A DNA stretch of 7,618 nt from Pseudobdellovibrionaceae bacterium (GTDB taxonomy: Bacteria > Bdellovibrionota > Bdellovibrionia > Bdellovibrionales > UBA1609), in assembly GCA_026712605.1 (NCBI GenBank), contig JAPORL010000241.1, forward strand, positions 12,732 through 20,349, read 5' to 3'. A program made the translations under genes and the position numbers. Of this stretch, positions 1 through 5,723 are shown in pieces (the stretch's first letter is position 1; every line of letters begins with the position of its first letter). The notes under the pieces are model-generated. The model ran no database searches, was not told where the DNA came from, and was given only the letters and a program-made list of their open reading frames with translations.

Positions 1-1353
1 TTTGAATTAAAAAAAGCTCAAGAAAAATTGCATATTTTGGAAGGCTTGGAAAAGGCTTTAGAAGATATTGACAAAATAATTTCTATCATTCGCAAGGCTC
101 AGGATGGAAAACATGCGCAAAAAGAATTAATTACAGAAAAGCAATTTTCTCATAGACAAGCTCAAGCCATTTTAGAGATGAGACTTCAAAAACTAACAGG
201 CTTAGAAAGAAAAAGTTTACAAAAAGAAAGAGAAGAAACAGCAAAAAAAGCCAAAGAACTGAAAAGTTGTTTATCTAGTGAAGAAAAAATAAAAGAGATA
301 TTAAAAATAGAATTAGAGGAGATAAAAGAAAAGTATCAAAGACCCCGTCGGACAAAAATCATAGCTGGTTTAGAAGAGCTTTCAGATAAAGATTTAATTG
401 AAAAACAAGAGGTTGTTTTATTTTTAACCTATAAAGGTTTAGTGAAAAGAATTCCTTTAGAAGAGTATCGTCTTCAAAAAAGAGGCGGAAAAGGATTAAA
501 GGGCTGGGATTTAAGAAATGAAGGAGATTTTGTTTGGAAATTATGGAGTGTTAATACTCTTACTCGGCTTTTGGTTTTTTCTTCTCAGGGGCGTTTGCAC
601 TGGTTGGATGTTTATAAAGTTCCCTCTGGATTAAGACAAACAAAAGCCCGATCTTTAAATAATTTACTGTCCTTTAAGGAAGAAGAAGAGGCCCGTTTAG
701 TTATACCACTTAAAGAAGAGATTTCTGAAAAAGCTTTTATTAGCACAATTACAAAAAAAGGGATTTTGAAAAAAACTCAACTTTCTTTATTTTCTAGGCC
801 TCGTCAAGGCGGAGTCAATGCTCTTTCTATAGATAAAGGAGATATTTTACAAGATGTTCAAATAGGAGAAGATCCTAAAAACTTTTTAATTTACACAAGA
901 AAAGGCTTGGCTATACGGATAGAAAGCCAAAAAGTAAGACAAACAGGCCGAATAGCTCGTGGGGTGAGAGCTATCTGCTTACAAAAAGAAGATACAGTTG
1001 TTTCTATGGAAATTTTAGACCAGTTAGGGGAAGAAACCCTTTTAGTGATAACAGAAAAAGGTTACGGAAAAAGAGTTATAAGTAAAGAATTTAGAACACA
1101 AAACCGAGGGGGGCGAGGAGTTTTAGGGCAAAAAGTTACAGACAAAACAGGACAAGTGGTTTGTTCTCGTCTAGTATCTTCAAAACAACAAGTTCTTATT
1201 ACAACAAACCAAGGTCAATCTATTCGCTTTTTAGCTTCGGAAGTGTCTGTTTTTGGAAGAGTTTCTCAAGGAGTGCGCTTTATTGATTTAAAGCCGGGGG
1301 AGCGAGTTACAAGCGCAACTATTGTAGATGAAGCAGAAAAAGAAGACAGTTGA
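1..1353 (+). CDS. gyrA: DNA gyrase subunit A, C-terminal part (5' end outside window)
   Basis: The frame is open from base 1, so this is the 3' part of the gene; the TTG at 28 is an internal leucine codon, not a start. GyrA is the breakage-reunion subunit of the A2B2 gyrase that introduces negative supercoils using ATP hydrolysed by GyrB. The first ~110 codons cover the end of the coiled-coil/tower region, including the typical QAQAILEMRLQKLTGLE block (about nt 160-210) and EIKEKYQRPRRTKI. The rest is the DNA-wrapping beta-pinwheel. An intact GyrA box QKRGGKG (nt 475-495) in blade 1 identifies GyrA rather than ParC, and a second box-like QNRGGRG (about nt 1096-1116) lies in a later blade. A short acidic tail (VDEAEKEDS) ends the protein. 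The stop codon overlaps the start of the next gene, which suggests translational coupling. Identification is firm; only the upstream half is unseen. Confidence 0.97.
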   Translation, partial: FELKKAQEKLHILEGLEKALEDIDKIISIIRKAQDGKHAQKELITEKQFSHRQAQAILEMRLQKLTGLERKSLQKEREETAKKAKELKSCLSSEEKIKEILKIELEEIKEKYQRPRRTKIIAGLEELSDKDLIEKQEVVLFLTYKGLVKRIPLEEYRLQKRGGKGLKGWDLRNEGDFVWKLWSVNTLTRLLVFSSQGRLHWLDVYKVPSGLRQTKARSLNNLLSFKEEEEARLVIPLKEEISEKAFISTITKKGILKKTQLSLFSRPRQGGVNALSIDKGDILQDVQIGEDPKNFLIYTRKGLAIRIESQKVRQTGRIARGVRAICLQKEDTVVSMEILDQLGEETLLVITEKGYGKRVISKEFRTQNRGGRGVLGQKVTDKTGQVVCSRLVSSKQQVLITTNQGQSIRFLASEVSVFGRVSQGVRFIDLKPGERVTSATIVDEAEKEDS

Positions 1354-2090
1354 TTTTTTCTATAAGAAACTTTTTAATTTGCCTTTTTTTTCTTTCAGCT
1401 TGTTTTTCTGATAAAACTTTCTTTCATTTTTTTAAGAAAGAATCTTGTGAAAAAAAAATAAAAAATTTTTATAAAGCTTCCAGAGAAATTTTTTTAGATA
1501 AAGCGAAGACTTGTTTAAAAGAAAATAAGCCAAAACAAGCGGTTATTATTTTGGAACATCTTTTACAAAGAGATAAAATTCAAGAAGTAAATTTTGAACA
1601 GCAAAAAGAATTAACAAAAGAGCTGGCAAATAAGTCTTTTTATTATTTGAAAAATTACAGAAAAGCCTTGAAGTATTATACGGCCCTTTTAAAAATGCCT
1701 TTAAAACCGAGAGAAAAAATATCAATTCAGCATTATAAAGCAAAAAGTTTTTATTATTTAAAAAAGCACTCTCAAGCTTTAAAAGAGATTGAAAAAAATT
1801 TAACAAAAGAGCTTTCTATTGAAGAAAGAAAAAAAGCGCTTCTTTTAAAAGCAGAAATTTTTATTGCTCAAAACCAATTTGATAAAGCCGGCCATTTATT
1901 TCAAAACCAAATAGAAAGCTTTCCTGATCAAGAAGATTTTTTTAGAGAAAACTTAGCCGTTATTTATGAATCGCAAAAAAAATTCTCTATGGCTATTGAA
2001 GAACTGGAAAAAATAGAAAAACCAAGCTCTTTTGTTTTGAAAAAAATTAAAAGACTAAAGGCAAGAAAAAATAATCAACCGAGATTTTAA
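1350..2090 (+). CDS. TPR-containing lipoprotein, function unknown
   Basis: The protein is 246 aa. The N-terminus MIFSIRNFLICLFFLSAC is a signal peptide ending in a good lipobox (LSAC, Cys18), so the mature protein is probably lipid-anchored in the envelope. The rest is Lys/Glu-rich alpha-helical sequence with degenerate tetratricopeptide-like repeats at about residues 37-60, 92-118, 127-155, 162-194 and 198-225 (for example the KAKSFYYLKKHSQALKEIEK unit). TPRs are protein-binding scaffolds, so it may be a periplasmic or outer-membrane assembly factor; the partner is not visible. The start chosen is TTG at 1350, overlapping the gyrA stop (TTGA): it gives the complete signal peptide and no better start is in frame nearby. 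The purine-rich end of gyrA (AGAAGA) could serve as a weak ribosome site. The stop overlaps the next ATG. I do not recognise a named family beyond TPR. Confidence 0.85.
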   Translation: MIFSIRNFLICLFFLSACFSDKTFFHFFKKESCEKKIKNFYKASREIFLDKAKTCLKENKPKQAVIILEHLLQRDKIQEVNFEQQKELTKELANKSFYYLKNYRKALKYYTALLKMPLKPREKISIQHYKAKSFYYLKKHSQALKEIEKNLTKELSIEERKKALLLKAEIFIAQNQFDKAGHLFQNQIESFPDQEDFFRENLAVIYESQKKFSMAIEELEKIEKPSSFVLKKIKRLKARKNNQPRF

Positions 2091-2260
2091 TGAAAAAAAT
2101 TTTAATTTTAAGCGCTGAGCTTTTTTCCTTTGTCGTTGTGGGCTTGTTATTGGGCTGGTTTTTAGATAAAGTGTTTTCACTAGAGGGCTGGGGCTCTGTT
2201 TTTTGTGTCATTCTCGTTTATACTTTATGGTTTATAAAATTTTTAAAAAGATTTCGTTAA
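2090..2260 (+). CDS. atpZ: AtpZ/AtpI-family small membrane protein (56 aa)
   Basis: This ORF is short and easily missed. It starts at an ATG sharing its A with the TAA of the lipoprotein gene (TAATG) and ends at TAA 2258-2260. The 56-residue product has two hydrophobic helices (about residues 4-25 and 36-50) and a basic C-terminus (KFLKRFR). The segment GLLLGWFLDKVF followed by a turn and a second helix matches the AtpZ/AtpI pattern G-x3-G-x3-D (Gly18, Gly22, Asp26). Members of that family sit in the membrane and help assemble or supply Mg2+ to the FoF1 ATP synthase. The next gene, overlapping by 34 nt in another frame, looks like AtpI, and the pair atpZ-atpI is a classic arrangement. The protein is shorter than usual (70-100 aa) because it lacks the N-terminal cytoplasmic part. 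Gene reality is well supported by spacing and motif; the exact family is likely but not certain. Confidence 0.7.
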   Translation: MKKILILSAELFSFVVVGLLLGWFLDKVFSLEGWGSVFCVILVYTLWFIKFLKRFR

Positions 2261-2583
2261 AAGTTCTATTTTTACAAGTCGTTTATATTTTTTTCTTATC
2301 CTCTTTGTCTTTTTTTTTAAATTTTAATAAAATTTCTTTTTTTGCAGGGCTTACTTTTTCTTATCTCTATATGGCTTTTTTCTTTTTTTCTATAAAGTTG
2401 ATTTTCACTAAAGAAAAAAAAGCTCTAGGAGCACTGCTTTTATTAATTAAGTGGTTTCTTCTTTTGATTGCTTTAATTTTAGTCGCCTGGTTTTTAGAAG
2501 GAAAAGCTTTTTTATTAGGATTAAGTGTTTTTTTTCTGAATTTGCCAGTTTATATTTTAGTACAGTTTGGCTTGCTAAAATAA
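2227..2583 (+). CDS. atpI: ATP synthase subunit I-like membrane protein (AtpI)
   Basis: The product is 118 aa from the ATG at 2227 (MVYKIFKKISLK). A TTG at 2203 would add eight polar residues inside the atpZ frame, and I judge it less likely. There are four predicted membrane helices at about residues 13-32, 37-60, 70-90 and 95-114. The third and fourth (ALGALLLLIKWFLLLIALIL, then a turn and a Gly-Leu-x-x-Phe helix) follow the ATP-synt_I pattern of a Lys-bearing third helix and a fourth helix beginning with a Gly. AtpI proteins help build the c-ring and are usually encoded just before atpB. Here the gene overlaps atpZ by 34 nt and is followed by a convergent atpE instead of atpB. The sequence is low-complexity (Phe/Leu-rich), so family assignment rests on topology, size and context more than on residues. 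Confidence 0.72.
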   Translation: MVYKIFKKISLKVLFLQVVYIFFLSSLSFFLNFNKISFFAGLTFSYLYMAFFFFSIKLIFTKEKKALGALLLLIKWFLLLIALILVAWFLEGKAFLLGLSVFFLNLPVYILVQFGLLK

Positions 2584-2586
2584 TTC

Positions 2587-2726
2587 CAATAAAAAAGCTT
2601 TAAAATGAGGTCTTCTGGGGATAAACCGAAAACGAAATTGAACACATAGGAGCTATAGATCGCTTTGTGGCAAAACCTTATGTGAAAATTTCAATGTTTT
2701 TTATTAGCTTTAGTTTAGGGCATATT
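2587..2726 (-). repeat. Diverged copy (A) of the dispersed intergenic repeat
   Basis: Read on the - strand this stretch lines up with the repeat at 5391-5519: GGTTTTGCCACAAAGCGAT (2659-2677) matches GGTTTGCCACAAAGCGA, then comes a palindromic segment AGCGATCTATAGCT (2651-2664), then GTTCAA, GTTTATC (about 2619-2625), and finally AAAGCTTTTTTATTG (2587-2601). On the other side (2695-2722) a TTTTTTATTAGCTTT stretch resembles the second arm. Similarity is patchy, so this is an old copy. It fills the gap between the convergent atpI and atpE genes. Boundaries are approximate. Confidence 0.65.
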
Positions 2727-2736
2727 AAAAACTTTG

Positions 2737-2763
2737 AAAGCTTATGTCTATAATGCTTTTTTT
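2737..2763 (+). terminator. Intrinsic terminator candidate for the gyrA-atpI operon
   Basis: AAAGC-TTAT-GTCT-ATAA-T-GCTTT forms a 9-bp stem with one bulged T and a 4-nt loop, followed at once by four further T residues. It lies 150 nt after the atpI stop and points in the right direction. The stem has only two G-C pairs, so strength is doubtful, though AT-rich genomes often use such structures. Confidence 0.5.
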
Positions 2764-2773
2764 CTAATAACTT

Positions 2774-2796
2774 CCAAAAAAGAAAACTAAGTTTTT
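2774..2796 (-). terminator. Weak intrinsic terminator candidate after atpE
   Basis: On the - strand AAAAC-TTA-GTTTT forms a small hairpin overlapping the atpE stop codon (TAG), followed by CTTTTTT. It is the only terminator-like structure between atpE and the convergent operon on this strand. The stem is short and has one G-C pair, so confidence is low. Confidence 0.3.
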
Positions 2797-3092
2797 ATCA
2801 TGGCAATCACAAGACAGAATAAAACAAGAGATTCTATCATGGCAAGAGCCACCATAAAGGGAACAAACATGCTTTTGCTAGCCTGAGGGTTTCTTGCAAT
2901 TCCCTCCATAGCCGAAGCGGCAACGCGGCCTTGACCTAAGGCACCCCCTAAGGCTCCTAAAGAAATAGCTATAGCCGCCGCTATCGCTTTCATTCCGGCT
3001 TCTCCAGCAGAGCTGGATTGACTAGCCCCTTCTGCCGCAAAACTAATTAGCGGTAAAAAGAAAAAGCTAGAAAAAAATATAAGTTTTTTCAT
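2787..3092 (-). CDS. atpE: ATP synthase Fo subunit c with N-terminal leader
   Basis: The protein is 101 aa. Subunit c forms the membrane rotor ring of FoF1. Residues 1-20 (MKKLIFFSSFFFLPLISFAA) look like a cleavable signal peptide, which makes the gene longer than the usual 75-90 aa; leader-bearing c subunits are known in some bacteria of the former delta-proteobacteria. Helix 1 (about 36-62) carries the glycine-rich ISLGALGGALGQGR motif, followed by the polar loop ARNPQ (66-70). Helix 2 (about 74-99) carries the ion-binding carboxylate Glu87 in AMIES. Gln54 in helix 1 and Ser88 next to Glu87 are part of the Na+-binding signature, but the Thr and Tyr of the full Na+ site are replaced by Leu89 and Phe92. 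The start is fixed by a strong Shine-Dalgarno sequence. The gene follows atpB by 20 nt, so they form one transcript. Confidence 0.97.
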   Translation of the reverse strand: MKKLIFFSSFFFLPLISFAAEGASQSSSAGEAGMKAIAAAIAISLGALGGALGQGRVAASAMEGIARNPQASKSMFVPFMVALAMIESLVLFCLVIAMIKT

Positions 3093-3097
3093 ATTAA

Positions 3098-3104
3098 CTC
3101 CTTT
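3098..3104 (-). promoter_or_regulatory. Strong ribosome binding site of atpE
   Basis: AAAGGAG sits 5 nt before the atpE ATG on the - strand, within the 20-nt gap after atpB. It is the clearest Shine-Dalgarno sequence in the window; the other genes have weak ones or none. This fits the need for many more c subunits than a subunits from a shared mRNA. Confidence 0.8.
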
Positions 3105-3112
3105 GTTATTTT

Positions 3113-3802
3113 TTAATGATCATGACTAATTGCTAAAGACACATAAACCATTGACAAAATAGTAAAAACAAAAGCTTGCAATGTGCAAACAAAAAGACCT
3201 AAAAAATAAAAAATTACAGGGATGAGAAAAGGAACCATGTCTAAAAAAATTCCAATAACAATATGATCTCCTGACATATTTCCAAATAGCCTGAAACCAA
3301 GGCTTACAGATCGAAAGATATGAGACAAAACCTCAATAAAAATAAAAAGAGGGGCTAAAAATAAAACAGGGCCAACAAATTGCTTCATATAAGCTAAGCC
3401 ATGCTCTTTAATTCCATAATAATTATAGGCTAAAAAAGATAAGACACCTAAAGCTAAAGTAGAATTAAGATTTTGGCTTGGAGGCAAAAATCCGGGAAAA
3501 AGACCTAAAAGATTTTGAATCCAAATAAAAAGAAAGAAAAAACAAAATAAAGGGAGGATAGATCGCCCCTTTTTCCCCACAATAGAATCAGATAGCTGAG
3601 CCATTAGCTCCACAAAAATCTCAAAAAAAGCTTTGAGACTAAACTTACCTTCAGGAACATAAGCCTTCTTTTTATTTAAGGCCTTTTTTCCTAAAAAAAT
3701 GAGCATTAAAAGAAAAGCTCCACAAAGCCCGGCATATACCGCATGATAAAGCTCAGGATGAACTGTAGAGATAAAGTGTGACCAAGTAAAATGAGCTGTC
3801 AT
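3113..3802 (-). CDS. atpB: ATP synthase Fo subunit a
   Basis: The protein is 229 aa, within the family range. Subunit a is the membrane stator that lets ions enter and leave the c-ring. Helices are visible at about residues 21-38, 82-102, 115-131, 144-163, 180-203 and 205-224. The essential arginine is Arg171 in SLGFRLFGNMSGDH, the hallmark of the family, and the last helix has the conserved LQAFVFTILSMVYVSLA (Gln209 corresponds to E. coli Gln252). NLLGLFPG (97-104) is another family motif. The residues after RLFGNM are SGDH instead of the E. coli YAGE. The ATG at 3802 has no clear Shine-Dalgarno sequence, and 47 AT-rich bases separate it from the upstream mutase gene, so either read-through or a weak private promoter is possible. 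The b, delta and F1 genes are not in the window. Confidence 0.98.
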   Translation of the reverse strand: MTAHFTWSHFISTVHPELYHAVYAGLCGAFLLMLIFLGKKALNKKKAYVPEGKFSLKAFFEIFVELMAQLSDSIVGKKGRSILPLFCFFFLFIWIQNLLGLFPGFLPPSQNLNSTLALGVLSFLAYNYYGIKEHGLAYMKQFVGPVLFLAPLFIFIEVLSHIFRSVSLGFRLFGNMSGDHIVIGIFLDMVPFLIPVIFYFLGLFVCTLQAFVFTILSMVYVSLAISHDH

Positions 3803-3849
3803 AACTAAAAGCGAAAATAAACTTTTAAACTTTAAAAAACAACAAAAAA

Positions 3850-5238
3850 CTAAGGAATTTTATAATCTATAACTTGTGAAAACTCTTTTTTGAGGCTTTT
3901 TAATTTTTTAGAATTTGAGGCTTCAAATCGCATTGTTAAAGCATACTGTGTTTGAGAGCTTCTAAAAAGACACCAGCTTTCTTCTCTGGAAAGCCTTACG
4001 CCATCCAGAGAGCTAAACTTTTCTTTTCTTTTTTTTAGATAAACTTTTAGTTTCAATAATCTCTTCTTTATTTCTTTTTCTGGCATTTTCACACGAATCT
4101 CGGGAGTTTTTTTTGAGGAGCTAGAAGGTAAAAGCTTTTCCAAAGATTTTTTTTGTGAATTAAAAAACTCAATCCAACGTAAAAAAGCATAAAGAGCATC
4201 ATCAAAGCCTCTATTTTTTCTATCATTAAAGAAGATATGACCACTGAACTCTAAAGCTAACTGAGCCCTTGTTTTTTCCATTTCTGCTCGCATTAAACCA
4301 TGACCGCTTTTTGTCATTTTTATTTTAAAACCTTGTTTTTTTACTTCTTGAAAGAACCAATCAGAACATTTGACATCGGCTAAAACCAAGCTTTTTTTGT
4401 TTGGCTTGAGACTTTTTAAAAGTAAAAAAGCTAACTCATCTCCTAAAAGGCTTTTAGGCTTAGAGTTAACTAAGACTAAGCGATCACCATCTCCATCAAA
4501 AGCGCAACCAAAGGGAAAATCTCCCGCTTTGACTTCTTTTTTTAAGGCGATTAAATTTTTTTCTACAGTGGGATCGGGATGATGATTAGGAAAACGGCCA
4601 TCGGGCTTTTGGTAAAGAAACTTTACTTTTAGTCCAAAGCTTTTAAATACTTTTTTAGCAAGAGGGCCTAAAGCTCCATTTCCTGTATCCACAACAAAAG
4701 AAATAGGCTTTATTTTAAGCTCTTTTTTTAGAGAAATTATATAGGGCTTTTCTTTTTCTAGCTCAATAAATTGCCCTAGACTTCTATAAGTTTTTTTTAA
4801 AGTCGGTTTAGGGATAAGAAATTTTTTTAATAAAGAAATAGGTTTTAAGATACGGAAATTTTTGTGGAATAAAACTTTAAAACCATTAAAATCCGAAGGA
4901 TTATGACTAGCTGTCACAACGATACAAGCTGTTAAGTTATAGTGTTGTGTTAAAAAATAACAAAGAGGAGAAGGCGCTAAGCCGATATTTGAAACATTAC
5001 AGCCTTGATCTTTTAAAAAGTAAGCCAGCTTATCGCTAATAGCGGGACTGGAAAGGCGAGCATCATGGCCAATTAAAAAATGAGCTTTTTTTATTTTTTT
5101 TACTTTTGCTAATTGAGCTAAGGCAAAGGCCAAATCTTTTGTAAATAAAAGATCAAAATCTTTTTGCCAAACTCCACGAATGTCATTAGCTCTAAAAATA
5201 GCAGAAGAAAACACTTTTTTATTATATATTAAAGCCAC
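3850..5238 (-). CDS. Phosphomannomutase/phosphoglucomutase
   Basis: The protein is 462 aa, the normal length for the four-domain alpha-D-phosphohexomutase family (AlgC/ManB/CpsG type). It moves a phosphate between C6 and C1 of mannose or glucose, feeding GDP-mannose or UDP-glucose for LPS, capsule or other glycans; it acts in the cytoplasm. Seen in order: FRANDIRG (15-22), the phosphoserine loop TASHNP (109-114, Ser111), the Mg2+ site DGDGDR (248-253), the sugar-binding EFSGH (330-334; often EMSGH or EYSGH) and the C-terminal phosphate loop as RSSQT (426-430; usually RxSNT). All catalytic elements are present, so it is probably active; Asn to Gln in the last motif is a modest change. The start is GTG at 5238 directly after an in-frame stop; no Shine-Dalgarno sequence is seen, and a second GTG at codon 9 is possible. 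Mannose or glucose preference cannot be read from the sequence, so I give no symbol. Confidence 0.93.
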   Translation of the reverse strand: MALIYNKKVFSSAIFRANDIRGVWQKDFDLLFTKDLAFALAQLAKVKKIKKAHFLIGHDARLSSPAISDKLAYFLKDQGCNVSNIGLAPSPLCYFLTQHYNLTACIVVTASHNPSDFNGFKVLFHKNFRILKPISLLKKFLIPKPTLKKTYRSLGQFIELEKEKPYIISLKKELKIKPISFVVDTGNGALGPLAKKVFKSFGLKVKFLYQKPDGRFPNHHPDPTVEKNLIALKKEVKAGDFPFGCAFDGDGDRLVLVNSKPKSLLGDELAFLLLKSLKPNKKSLVLADVKCSDWFFQEVKKQGFKIKMTKSGHGLMRAEMEKTRAQLALEFSGHIFFNDRKNRGFDDALYAFLRWIEFFNSQKKSLEKLLPSSSSKKTPEIRVKMPEKEIKKRLLKLKVYLKKRKEKFSSLDGVRLSREESWCLFRSSQTQYALTMRFEASNSKKLKSLKKEFSQVIDYKIP

Positions 5239-5317
5239 TTAGATTTTCAAGCACCGACACTAGAACAACTCACTTTAAAATCTAATTAGCTTTACTATAT
5301 AAAGATTTAAAATTTCA

Positions 5318-5386
5318 GACATGCTTTTTTCAAAAAACATTCTGCAGATACATCCTTTTCAAATCTGAATCCCATTTTGAAATTTG
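5318..5386 (+). repeat. Degenerate copy (E) of the dispersed repeat, in tandem with copy B
   Basis: CATGC (5320-5324) followed by T- and A-rich bases, then CTGCAG (5342-5347), then TTCAAATCTGAATCC (5358-5372) and TTTT match in order the CATGC, TTGCAG, TTCAAATCCGAACTC and TTTT blocks of the copy that begins only a few bases further on. The order and spacing of four short blocks make chance unlikely, but identity between blocks is low. Confidence 0.5.
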
Positions 5387-5389
5387 AGT

Positions 5390-5413
5390 GAAAAGCTTGT
5401 AAGGGACAAAGCT
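5390..5413 (-). terminator. Terminator-like hairpin in the left arm of repeat B
   Basis: On the - strand AGCTTTGT-CCCTT-ACAAGCT forms a 7-bp stem with one bulged T, followed by TTTTC. It is placed to stop transcripts from the WxxGx gene (5724-6260) before they reach the mutase gene. Confidence 0.5.
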
Positions 5414-5519
5414 AAAAAAACATGCGGTTTGCCACAAAGCGACTTGCAGTCGCTATTCAGTTCAAATCCGAACTCGTTTTTATCTTTGTATTTACAAGCT
5501 TTTTATCAAGAGACTTGAA
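5391..5519 (+). repeat. Best copy (B) of the dispersed repeat, bounded by inverted arms
   Basis: The left arm (5391-5418) and right arm (5477-5503) are imperfect inverted repeats of 27-28 bp. Between them is the core with AGCGACTTGCAGTCGCT (5438-5454), a perfect 5-bp stem around a 7-nt loop extendable inward, and AGTTC-AAATCC-GAACT (5459-5474). From 5431 on it matches the copy at 6477-6566 at about nine bases in ten. The arms can pair with each other, which would give a three-way structure with two inner hairpins. No transposase is present, so if mobile it would move in trans like a MITE. Confidence 0.85.
5483..5504 (+). terminator. Terminator-like hairpin in the right arm of repeat B
   Basis: On the + strand TTTGT-ATT-TACAAG (5-bp stem including a T-G wobble, small loop) is followed by a T-run at 5500-5504. 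It mirrors the left-arm hairpin, so the element would end transcription in both directions. No + strand gene precedes it, so the activity would only block stray transcripts. The stem is weak. Confidence 0.35.
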
Positions 5520-5723
5520 TAGTAATAAATATTGATTATTTTTATAATAAAAAAGACAGGCACTCCAAAGCTTATTATAATTATTAGAGCAATTAAAGAG
5601 TACCTGAACTTCTATTTTTAAATTCAATTTCTTAAAAAAAAGGAAAAGTGTAATAGTCTGTTTTTTTGTTTCTAACTGAAAACAGCCTAGAGTCTTTAAA
5701 GCTCATGACTTTTCAATTGTTTT

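Larger units (their letters stand above)
5239..5723. other. Intergenic region of 485 bp with repeat copies
   Basis: No coding ORF is supported here. The gap holds a degenerate repeat copy (5318-5386), the best repeat copy (5391-5519), and an AT-rich remainder (5520-5723). In that remainder a perfect 9-bp inverted repeat, TTATAATAA (5542-5550) and TTATTATAA (5572-5580), surrounds 21 bases; I cannot assign it a role. A TATAGT on the - strand (5294-5299), 55 nt before the mutase GTG, is a possible -10 box, but no good -35 accompanies it. Confidence 0.6.

Noticed and set aside
1546..1806. 86-codon - strand frame within the TPR lipoprotein gene
   Set aside because: Lies wholly antisense to a gene with a clear signal peptide and TPR-like pattern; no motif or ribosome site of its own.
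4370..4582. 70-codon + strand frame within the mutase gene
   Set aside because: Antisense to the stretch encoding the Mg2+ site DGDGDR; no family features.
5438..5475. A functional tRNA-Ala gene
   Set aside because: Anticodon-like and T-arm-like parts exist, but the variable loop is one base and no acceptor stem, D arm or CCA end is found.
5431..5519. Repeat copies as a CRISPR array
   Set aside because: Copies are about 1 kb apart, in both orientations, of about 90 bp or more, with no regular spacers and no cas genes.
5647..5690. Hairpin TGTTT...AAACA after the WxxGx gene as a terminator
   Set aside because: Neither strand has a T-run directly after the stem.
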